DNA from: Frigidibacter sp037095735
GTDB lineage: Bacteria; Pseudomonadota; Alphaproteobacteria; Rhodobacterales; Rhodobacteraceae
Direction: 5' to 3'
Length of the DNA: 64,000 nucleotides
NCBI RefSeq assembly: GCF_037095735.1
Contig: NZ_JBAWKD010000001.1
Coordinates: forward strand, 310,001-374,000
The notes under the pieces were generated by a model that was not told where the DNA came from, searched no databases, and worked only from the letters and a program-made list of their open reading frames with translations. A program made the position numbers and the translations under genes. Positions 57,389 through 64,000 of this stretch are shown here, in pieces; position 1 is the first letter of the stretch, and each line of letters opens with the position of its first letter.

Positions 57389-57988
57389 ATGAGCGGAGCC
57401 AATGCCATGGCCGGGGGCCAGCAGGTCGACGAGGGGATGCTCTCCCGCGGTCTCGGCCGGTTCGAACACGCCTGCGTCGCGCTGGCCGGCCTGTCGATCG
57501 CGGTGATCATGCTGGTCGTGGTCGCCGACGTGACGATGCGCTACCTGATCCACCGCCCGCTGAGCTGGTCCTACGACCTGATCGGGTCCTACCTCATGGT
57601 CGCGGTGTTCTTCCTCGCGATCTCGGACACGCTGCAATCGCATGGCCACATCGCCATCGACATCTTCGCCCCCGCCTTCAACCGCCGGATCGAGCATCTG
57701 GGCCTCGGGATCGGCTATGGCGCCTCGGCGGTGCTGATCGCCGTGATCGCCTGGCAGGGATGGCACCGCCTGGTGCAGGCGCAGGCCTCGGGCGACCTGA
57801 TCAGCGCGACGGTGCCCTGGCCGACCTGGCCGACCTACGCCCTGCTCGCGCTGGGATCGGCGGCGATGGCGCTGCGCTGCGCGCTGCGCACGCTGGGCCA
57901 TCTGGGCTCGGCCGTCGCCGGGCGCGACCTCGTGGGCCTGCCGCCGCGGGCGGAAACGGGCGAACATGCCGGGGAGCACGGCGAATGA
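57389..57988 (+). CDS. TRAP transporter small permease (DctQ)
   Basis: A 199-residue four-helix membrane protein of the DctQ family: VALAGLSIAVIMLVVVADVTMRYLIHRPLSWSYDLIGSYLMVAVFFLAISDTLQSHGHIAIDI is the signature region. The C-terminal tail (RDLVGLPPRAETGEHAGEHGE) is cytoplasmic. Its stop overlaps the dctM start (ATGA). Together with DctM and DctP it forms a sodium-driven organic-acid importer. Confidence 0.92.
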   Translation: MSGANAMAGGQQVDEGMLSRGLGRFEHACVALAGLSIAVIMLVVVADVTMRYLIHRPLSWSYDLIGSYLMVAVFFLAISDTLQSHGHIAIDIFAPAFNRRIEHLGLGIGYGASAVLIAVIAWQGWHRLVQAQASGDLISATVPWPTWPTYALLALGSAAMALRCALRTLGHLGSAVAGRDLVGLPPRAETGEHAGEHGE

Positions 57989-59268
57989 CCGTCACCATCG
58001 TCCTTCTTCTTCTCGTCGTCTTCCTGGTGATCGGGCTGCCGGTGGCGCTGGCGATGTCGGTGGCCGGCGCCGCCGGGCTCTACCTGCTGGGCGGCAGCGG
58101 CTTTCTGGTGGGCATCCTGCGCACCTCGCCGCTGTCCACCGCCAATTCCTACGAGATCATCACCATCCCGATGTTCATCCTGATGGCGGAATTCGTCATC
58201 CTGTCGGGCGTCGCGCGCGACCTGTTCCGGGCGGCGACGATCTGGGTCGGGCGGCTGCGCGGCGGGGTCGCCATGGCCACGGCACTGGCCGGCGCCGGCT
58301 TCGGCGCGATCTCGGGATCGAGCACCGCCGCGGCGGCGACGCTCGCCTCGACCTCGCTGCCCGCGATGATCGAACAGGGTTACGACCCGAAGCTTGCCGG
58401 CGGGGTGGTGGCGATCTCGGGCACGCTCGCCATGCTGATCCCGCCCTCGATCGCGCTGATCCTCTACGGGATCATCGCCGACATCCCGATCGGCGAGCTG
58501 CTGATCGGCGGCATCATCCCCGGCATCATCGTGACGCTTGCCATCATCCTGACCGTGGCCGTCCTCGTGCGGATCGAGCCGGCCGCGGCCCCCGCCGGCC
58601 GCGCCTATACGATGCGCGAGAAATTCGCCTCGCTGACACGGGTCGGCCCGATGCTGGTGCTGTTCCTGTCGGTCACCGGGGTGATCTACTCGGGCATCGC
58701 CACGCCGACCGAGGCCTCGGGGCTGGGCGCCTTCGTGGCCATGCTGCTCGCGATGTGGGAGCGCAAGCTGACCCTGCGGACCTTCTTCGAGGCGCTGCGC
58801 AGCACCGCGCAGACCAGCTCGATGATCCTGCTGATCATCCTTGGCGCGCATATCTTCGGCTACTTCTTCACCCTGTCGCGGGTGACCAACGACCTGACGG
58901 CCTGGGTCGGCGGGCTCGATGCGCCGCCGATGGCGATCATGGTGGTGATCCTGCTGGGCTACATCGTGCTCGGCTTCTTCATGGACCAGATCGCGATCCT
59001 GATCCTGACCGTGCCGGTGATGCTGCCGCTGGTCACACAGCTCGGCTTCGACCCGGTCTGGTTCGGAGTGATCATCGTGGTGACGGCCGAGGTCGGCATG
59101 GTCACGCCGCCGATGGGCATGAACGTCTTCGTCGTCGCCCGCTACACCCGCCGCCCGCTGGGCGAACTGTTCCGGGGCGTGATGCCCCATGTCTGGGCGC
59201 ATCTGATCGTGATCGCCCTGATGACGATCTTCCCGGCGCTGATCCTGTGGCTGCCCTCGACCATGTGA
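57985..59268 (+). CDS. TRAP transporter large permease (DctM)
   Basis: A 427-residue permease with about 12 helices. Typical blocks: VFLVIGLPVALAMSVAGAAGLYLL, IPMFILMAEFVILSGVARDLF, GAGFGAISGSSTAAAATLASTSLPAMIEQGYD, MLIPPSIALILYGIIADIPIGELLIGGIIPG, and GMVTPPMGMNVFVVARYTRRPLGELFRG. It is translationally coupled to DctQ. The 64 bp before dctP includes an AGGAGAA site for the next gene. Confidence 0.96.
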   Translation: MTVTIVLLLLVVFLVIGLPVALAMSVAGAAGLYLLGGSGFLVGILRTSPLSTANSYEIITIPMFILMAEFVILSGVARDLFRAATIWVGRLRGGVAMATALAGAGFGAISGSSTAAAATLASTSLPAMIEQGYDPKLAGGVVAISGTLAMLIPPSIALILYGIIADIPIGELLIGGIIPGIIVTLAIILTVAVLVRIEPAAAPAGRAYTMREKFASLTRVGPMLVLFLSVTGVIYSGIATPTEASGLGAFVAMLLAMWERKLTLRTFFEALRSTAQTSSMILLIILGAHIFGYFFTLSRVTNDLTAWVGGLDAPPMAIMVVILLGYIVLGFFMDQIAILILTVPVMLPLVTQLGFDPVWFGVIIVVTAEVGMVTPPMGMNVFVVARYTRRPLGELFRGVMPHVWAHLIVIALMTIFPALILWLPSTM

Positions 59269-59332
59269 GGGGCCCGGGCGCCGCGATGGCCAAAGACAAG
59301 ACCCGCCGAACGTTCCAATGGAGGAGAACGGA

Positions 59333-60373
59333 ATGACAAGGCTCTTCAAGACCGCGACCTGCGGCACCGCGCTTGCGGCGTTGTTGGCCAGTCCCGGCGT
59401 CGCCGGGGCCGAGACGCTGCGCGTGGCCGACAGTTTCCCCGTCGGCCACTACATCGCCGAGAACATGACCAAGGTCTGGATGGACAAGGTCACCGAGCTG
59501 ACCAAGGGCGAGGTCACCTTCGAATACTATCCGGCCGAACAGATGGGCAAATCCAAGGACCTGCTGTCGCTCGCCCAGACGCAGGTCGTCGACATCGGCT
59601 ATGTCGGCGTGTCCTACATCGCCGACAAGCTGCCGCTGTCGGCGGTGGGCGAACTGCCCGAGGCCTTCTCGAAATCCTGCCACGGCACCGAGGCCTACTG
59701 GTCGATCGCCAAGCCCGGCGGCGTGCTCGACCAGGCCGAGCTCGCGCCGCTCGACGTGCGCATGCTGCTGGTGATGGTGCTCTCGCCCTATCAGGTGATG
59801 ACCGCCAAGACCGAGATCAAGGATCTAAACAGCTTCAAGGGCCTGAAGCTGCGCACCACCGGCGGCACCAAGGAGATCGCGGTGAGCCTGCTGGGCGCGA
59901 CCCCGGTGACGATCCCGGCCCCCGAGACCCGCGAGGCGCTGTCGCGCGGCACGATCGACGGCGTGCTGTTCCCGCATTCCTCGGCCCTGCCCTACGGCCT
60001 CGCGCCCGAACTGAAATACGGCACGCAGGATCTCAACTTCGGCTCGTTCGTCGCCAGCTACGTGATCTCGGAAGACCGCTGGAAGCAGCTCTCGCCCGAG
60101 GTGCAGAAGGCGATGACCGACGCCGCCGAAGAGGTGATCCGCACGGCCTGCAAGATCGGCGAGGACCTCGACATGAAGGACAAGGCCGAGATGGAGAAGG
60201 AGGGCGTGACCTTCGTGTCGCTGCCCGAGGCCGACGCGACCGAGGTCGAGGCACGCATGGCCACGATCGGCGAGAAATGGGCCAAGGACCTCGACGGGCG
60301 CGGCAAACCCGGGACCGAGATCCTGAGCGCCTTCCGCGACGCGCTCAAGAAGACGGCCTCGATGAGCCAGTGA
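59333..60373 (+). CDS. TRAP transporter substrate-binding protein (DctP)
   Basis: Periplasmic binding protein of 346 residues. Signal peptide to about residue 25 (KTATCGTALAALLASPGVAGA). The family's ligand-carboxylate arginine is in FKGLKLRTTGG, with SLLGATPVTIPAPETREALSRGTIDGVLFP downstream. ATG 59333 has GGAGGAG about 8 bp upstream; the in-frame ATG 59318 is less likely. The conserved Arg predicts a carboxylate ligand. Gene order Q-M-P is the reverse of many TRAP operons. Confidence 0.94.
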   Translation: MTRLFKTATCGTALAALLASPGVAGAETLRVADSFPVGHYIAENMTKVWMDKVTELTKGEVTFEYYPAEQMGKSKDLLSLAQTQVVDIGYVGVSYIADKLPLSAVGELPEAFSKSCHGTEAYWSIAKPGGVLDQAELAPLDVRMLLVMVLSPYQVMTAKTEIKDLNSFKGLKLRTTGGTKEIAVSLLGATPVTIPAPETREALSRGTIDGVLFPHSSALPYGLAPELKYGTQDLNFGSFVASYVISEDRWKQLSPEVQKAMTDAAEEVIRTACKIGEDLDMKDKAEMEKEGVTFVSLPEADATEVEARMATIGEKWAKDLDGRGKPGTEILSAFRDALKKTASMSQ

Positions 60374-60426
60374 CCGCAAGCGCACCGCCCGCGCCAAGTC
60401 GCGGGCGATGCAACAGTGGATGAGCC

Positions 60427-61788
60427 ATGACCCAATGCCCGAACAACCCCGCCGGGTCGCACCGCACCCCTCGCTCGGCCACGCTGCTCGCGGGGCTCGT
60501 GGTGGCGACCGGCTTCCTGTTCAACTTCGTCGCGCGCGGAACGGTGGACACCTTCATGGTCTTCATCCTGCCGCTCGAGGCCGAATTCGGCTGGAGCCGC
60601 TCGACCCTCACCGGGGTCTATTCGGTATACCTGATCACCGCCGGCCTTGCCTCTCCGCTGTCGGGCGCGCTACTTGACCGGTTCGGGCCGCGGGTGACCT
60701 ACACCGCGGGGCTCGTGTCGCTGATCGCGGCGATGGGCTGCGCCTCGCTCACCCGCAGCCTGTGGCAGATCTACCTGTTCCACGGCGTCTTCGGCGGCAT
60801 CGCCGCTTCGGCGCTGGGGATCGTGCCGGCCGCGGCGCTGATCTCGCGCTGGTTCGACCGCCGCCTGTCGCTGGCGATCGCCATGGCCTATGCCGGCTTC
60901 GGCTCGGGCATCCTCGTGATCGTGCCGCTGGCGCAAAGCGCCATCGACACCGAGGGCTGGCGCATGGCCTACCGGATGCTCGCCATCGGACTGATGCCGC
61001 TGCTGCCGGTGCTGCTGCTGCTGCCCTGGGGCCGGATCGCCGCCGGCGACCGCACCATACGTGCCGCGCAGACCGCGGGCGCCACGCCCGCCCCGGCCGC
61101 CGGTCCGATCACCGAGGAGTCCGCCACCGTCGCCTCGCCCGCGCAACTGCGACCGCCGCGAGGCTGGACGATCCGCAGCGCGATGGGCACGCCGGAGTTC
61201 TGGCTGCTGGTGCAGTGCTTCTTCTTCACCGCCTGCTCGACCTACAGCGTCGTGGTGCAGACCGTGGCCTTCCTCGTGGACGAAGGCTATCCGCCGCTCG
61301 ACGCGGCGCTGGCCTTCGGCACCTCTGGGATGCTGTCGATCATCGGCGTGCTGAGCGCGGGCTGGCTGACCACCCGTTTCGGTTACCGCTTCACCGTCAC
61401 GCTCAGCTTCTCGGCGACGCTGCTCGGCGTGACGGCGCTTCTGGGCTTTGCCAGCTTCCCCACACCTGCGCTGGTCTTCGTCTACGTCTTGGCCTTCGGA
61501 ATGAGCCAAGGCGCCCGCGGCCCGGTGGTCTCGACGCTGGCCTCGCGGATCTTCGCCCGCGGCTCGGTCGGCGCGATCTTCGGCGCGATCTTCATGACCA
61601 TGTCCTTCGGATCGGCCCTCGGCTCTTGGGTGACCGGGTTCCTGCACGACCTCACCGGCGACTATCGCGCGGCCTTCGTCTTCTCCATCCTCAGCGTGTT
61701 CGGGGCCGTCTCGCCCTTCTGGTACTCGCGCCGCCTGCTCGCGCCGCAGGCGCTTCCCCCGCCCCCCTCGAAAGGAGAGCCCGCGTGA
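60427..61788 (+). CDS. MFS transporter (monocarboxylate/oxalate-formate type)
   Basis: A 453-residue MFS permease with 12 predicted helices and a short cytoplasmic linker between domains (AAQTAGATPAPAAGPITEE). FNFVARGTVDTFMVFILPLEAEFGWSRSTLTGVYSVYLITAGLASPLSGALLDRFGPRV contains motif A. Helix 4-5 is YLFHGVFGGIAASALGIVPAAALISRWFDRRLSLAIAMAYAGFGSGILV. The same family includes oxalate/formate antiporters. It adds a second uptake or efflux route to the operon. The stop overlaps the next start (GTGA). Confidence 0.88.
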   Translation: MTQCPNNPAGSHRTPRSATLLAGLVVATGFLFNFVARGTVDTFMVFILPLEAEFGWSRSTLTGVYSVYLITAGLASPLSGALLDRFGPRVTYTAGLVSLIAAMGCASLTRSLWQIYLFHGVFGGIAASALGIVPAAALISRWFDRRLSLAIAMAYAGFGSGILVIVPLAQSAIDTEGWRMAYRMLAIGLMPLLPVLLLLPWGRIAAGDRTIRAAQTAGATPAPAAGPITEESATVASPAQLRPPRGWTIRSAMGTPEFWLLVQCFFFTACSTYSVVVQTVAFLVDEGYPPLDAALAFGTSGMLSIIGVLSAGWLTTRFGYRFTVTLSFSATLLGVTALLGFASFPTPALVFVYVLAFGMSQGARGPVVSTLASRIFARGSVGAIFGAIFMTMSFGSALGSWVTGFLHDLTGDYRAAFVFSILSVFGAVSPFWYSRRLLAPQALPPPPSKGEPA

Positions 61789-62258
61789 AACTGCTTGGTG
61801 AAGGCTTCTACTGGACCGACCTCGCGACGGGCGACCGCTTCCGCACCTTCGGACGCACCATCACCGAAACCGACATCGTCAATTTCGTCTCGGCGATGGG
61901 CATGCTGGAATCCCTGTTCCTCGACGCCGAATTCCGCGCCGCCCATTCCGCGATCCCGGGACGCCCCGCACCCGCCGCGCTGGCGCTCGGGCTGGCAGAG
62001 GGCATGGTGCTGAACGCCACCGGCCAAGGCACGGGCCTCGCCTTCCTGCACATGGAGATGAACGTCGTGGCGCCGGTCCTGCAGGGCGACACCATCCATG
62101 TCGAGATCGAGGTGACCGAGATCCGCCCCGCGAAGAAGGCCGGCCGCGGGCTGGTGCGGACCCGCAACGACATCGTCAACCAGCGCGGCGAGACGGTCAT
62201 CACCTATACACCGCTGCGGCTCATGGCCGGCCGCCACGCCGCCGAGGCCGCGCAATGA
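61785..62258 (+). CDS. MaoC-family dehydratase (second)
   Basis: Hot-dog-fold protein, 157 residues, starting at GTG 61785. FYWTDLATGDRFRTFGRTITETDIVNFVSAMGMLESLFLDAEFR is the family opening; GRPAPAALALGLAEGMVLN and HMEMNVVAPVLQGDTIHVEIEVTEIRPAKKAGRGLVRTRNDIVNQRGETVITYTP follow. The catalytic Asp/His pair is less clear than in the 56038 protein, so it might be a thioesterase-like or binding protein. Coupled to the MFS gene (GTGA) and the nitroreductase gene (ATGA overlap at 62255). Confidence 0.8.
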   Translation: MKLLGEGFYWTDLATGDRFRTFGRTITETDIVNFVSAMGMLESLFLDAEFRAAHSAIPGRPAPAALALGLAEGMVLNATGQGTGLAFLHMEMNVVAPVLQGDTIHVEIEVTEIRPAKKAGRGLVRTRNDIVNQRGETVITYTPLRLMAGRHAAEAAQ

Positions 62259-62974
62259 CAGGAGAGGCGCCGGACATCCCCCCTGCCCTGCCACCCCACG
62301 GCGACCCCGGCGTGCTGGCGACCATGGCCGGCCGCCGCTCGGTGCGCGCCTTTCTTCCCGACCCGGTGGCGCGCGCCACGATTGAGGCGATCCTAGACGC
62401 CGCCGCGCGCGCGCCCTCGGGGTCGAACACCCAGCCTTGGCGGGTGACGGTCCTGACCGGCGCCGCGCTCGACCGGCTGGGGCGCCGCCTGGAAGCGCTG
62501 GCGCTGTCGGGCGACGGCGGCACGCCCGAATACCACTACTACCCGCGCAACTGGCGCGAACCCTACCTGTCGCGCCGGCGCAAGGTCGGATGGGACCTCT
62601 ACACCAGCCTCGGCATCAATCGGGCCGAGAAGGACCGCATGGCCACTCAGCATGCCCGAAACTACAGCTTCTTCGGCGCGCCGGTTGGCCTGATCTTTTC
62701 GATCGACCGCGACATGGAGCTGGGCAGCTGGCTCGACTACGGAATGTTCCTGCAAAACCTCATGCTGGCCGCACGCGCCCACGGGCTTGACACCTGCCCG
62801 CAGGCCGCTTTCGTACGTTACCCGCAGCAAGTGGCGGCGTTGGCGCAGCTGTTACCGGAGGAGAAGCTGGTTTGTGGCATGGCCTTGGGCCGCGCGGACT
62901 GGGCTGATCCGGCAAATAGATTCTGCACCGAACGAATTGGTACCGACACATTCACGAAATTTCTGAGCGAATGA
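62255..62974 (+). CDS. Nitroreductase-family flavoprotein
   Basis: FMN-binding NAD(P)H-dependent reductase of 239 residues. MAGRRSVRAFLPDPVARATIEAILDAAARAPSGSNTQPWRVTVL holds the FMN-phosphate and ring contacts (RRSVR, APSGSNTQPW). DYGMFLQNLMLAARAHGLDTCPQAAF and MALGRADWADPANRF complete the fold. It is the last gene of the operon. Reduction of an enoyl-CoA, quinone or nitro group is possible; no substrate can be assigned. The 222 bp to proC hold no gene and are less GC-rich. Confidence 0.88.
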   Translation: MTGEAPDIPPALPPHGDPGVLATMAGRRSVRAFLPDPVARATIEAILDAAARAPSGSNTQPWRVTVLTGAALDRLGRRLEALALSGDGGTPEYHYYPRNWREPYLSRRRKVGWDLYTSLGINRAEKDRMATQHARNYSFFGAPVGLIFSIDRDMELGSWLDYGMFLQNLMLAARAHGLDTCPQAAFVRYPQQVAALAQLLPEEKLVCGMALGRADWADPANRFCTERIGTDTFTKFLSE

Positions 62975-63196
62975 TCCGTCGCCTTTCCCGCATGCGCCAA
63001 GCGGTGGAGCCGATGCTCTTCCCGCTGAGAGCTGGACCATTTGGAACTGGGCTTCCGCCTAAGTCACCTTGATGGCAGAAGAGTCGAGGCGACTGGGAGC
63101 GGTTTTTCTAAATCCGCCTGCGATATGACGATCCCTTTGCTCGGAACTTGAATGGCGTCTTCGCCGATAGCGGACGTGCCCGGGTGGCCAGCGGCT

Positions 63197-64000
63197 TCAG
63201 TATCTCCCAACCTCCTGCGCCAACGCCAACGAACGCTCGCGCGCGGCACGGACTGCGCTGCGAAGGAGCCGAGGCAGCCCTTCGTCCATTTCCAGGACGC
63301 TGAGGCCAGCCTGCGTGGTGCCATGCCGGCTGGTCACAGCGCGTTTCAGATCCAGCACAGGGCGAGGATCGGCTTCGAGCAGCGCTGCCGCCCCGAAAAG
63401 CGTCTCCTCTGCCAAGAGATCCGCCAGAGCATCCGGCAGGCCCTCAGCGCGCGCCGCTTCGGCAAGGTGGTGGACGAAGGCGAAGACATAACCCGGACCG
63501 CTGCCGGCCACGGCGGTGGCGCTGTCGATCTGCCATTCATGCTCAAGCCATTCGACGCGCCCCGACCCCTCGAAGATCCGCGTGGCCTGCGTCCGGTCCT
63601 GCGCCGACACCCCGGCAGGCGCATAGCCGACCGTCATGCCGCGCGACACCAGCGCGGGCAGGTTCGGCATCATCCTCACAGTCCTGTCGGGGCCGAAGCG
63701 GGCCTGCAGCGCCTCGACCGTCACCCCGGCCATGATCGAGATCACCAGGCCGCAGTCCTGCGGGAAGTCGGAGGCGGGCTGTGCCGCGAACTGCTGCGGC
63801 TTCACGGCAAGGACCGTGACGTCGAAGGTCTGCCCTTGCAGGGGCGCCAGGCTGTCGAGGAACTGCACCCCATCGGCCGGCAGAAGCGACTTGGCCCTGT
63901 CGATGTCCCTGTCGACGACGATCAGCCGGGCCTCCAGACAGGCCCGCAACAGGCCGGCGGCGATGGCCGCGCCCATGTTCCCGCAGCCTAAAAACAGCAC
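63197..64000 (-). CDS. proC: Pyrroline-5-carboxylate reductase (5' end cut by window edge)
   Basis: Last step of proline synthesis (P5C + NADPH to proline). The visible 267 residues include LFLGCGNMGAAIAAGLL (NADPH-binding GxGNMG), AVKPQQF, ISIMAGVTVEALQARFG, RMMPNLPALVSRGMTVGY, ATAVAGSGPGYVFAFVHHLAEAA and the C-terminal TSRHGTTQAGLSVLEMDEGLPRLLRSAVRAARERS. The true start lies beyond 64000, as only a few residues seem missing. It is convergent with the nitroreductase gene. Confidence 0.93.
   Translation of the reverse strand: MLFLGCGNMGAAIAAGLLRACLEARLIVVDRDIDRAKSLLPADGVQFLDSLAPLQGQTFDVTVLAVKPQQFAAQPASDFPQDCGLVISIMAGVTVEALQARFGPDRTVRMMPNLPALVSRGMTVGYAPAGVSAQDRTQATRIFEGSGRVEWLEHEWQIDSATAVAGSGPGYVFAFVHHLAEAARAEGLPDALADLLAEETLFGAAALLEADPRPVLDLKRAVTSRHGTTQAGLSVLEMDEGLPRLLRSAVRAARERSLALAQEVGRY

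Noticed and set aside
1..64000. CRISPR array, rRNA operon, phage module or replication origin
   Set aside because: No regularly spaced repeats, rRNA signatures, phage structural genes, or DnaA-box clusters were seen.

Overview
The window is about 64 kb of GC-rich alphaproteobacterial chromosome, most likely from Rhodobacteraceae (Rhodobacter/Paracoccus-like). Evidence for this is a petP-petR regulator pair, a petABC cytochrome bc1 operon, glnK-amtB, an xseB-ispA-dxs operon, TRAP transport genes, and a GC-rich intergenic palindrome of the kind common in this family. The family-level placement is an inference from gene content, not from a database search.

Layout. From 1 to 34.8 kb the DNA is mostly housekeeping: amtB/glnK, a class A penicillin-binding protein, mlaA/mlaC, a RidA protein, a GDPD phosphodiesterase, a FemAB-like acyltransferase, a GST, ilvE, petP/petR, xseB-ispA-dxs, several transporters, topoisomerase IB, ade-amn (adenine salvage), an HU protein, aroC, petABC, a PAP2 phosphatase next to a lipid A oxidase-like barrel protein, mtaB-dapF, and a tRNA-Lys(UUU) with a strong promoter and terminator.

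From 34.9 to 44.0 kb is an accessory catabolic island. It has two divergent operons around a GntR/FCD regulator: (left) GntR, a cytoplasmic sulfatase and a large coenzyme-B12-binding, mutase-like protein; (right) a polar-amino-acid-type ABC importer (binding protein, two permeases, ATPase), a fold-type IV aminotransferase homologue without a lysine where the PLP lysine should be, and a true formylglycine-generating enzyme. Together they suggest import and desulfation of a sulfated amino-acid-like compound followed by B12-dependent rearrangement. I know of no described pathway with this composition, and it is the best candidate here for an undescribed system.

From 44.0 to 47.1 kb is mobile-element debris: an IS5-family transposase split in two and frameshifted, a 1,290-bp IS3-family element inserted between the halves, a displaced etfA 3' end, and one ambiguous base (N at 46747) exactly at a chimeric junction.

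From 47.1 to 63.0 kb is a second catabolic island controlled by an IclR regulator, whose divergent promoter region holds two near-identical 16-bp operator-like sites in inverted orientation. It encodes three acyl-CoA dehydrogenase-type proteins, an enoyl-CoA hydratase, two class III CoA-transferase/racemase proteins, a class I CoA-transferase, two MaoC hydratases, a CitE-type lyase, a TRAP transporter, an MFS transporter and a nitroreductase. The set resembles itaconate/citramalate-type degradation (CoA transfer, hydration, C-C cleavage) extended with dehydrogenation and epimerisation, so the likely substrate is a branched dicarboxylate. A partial proC ends the window.
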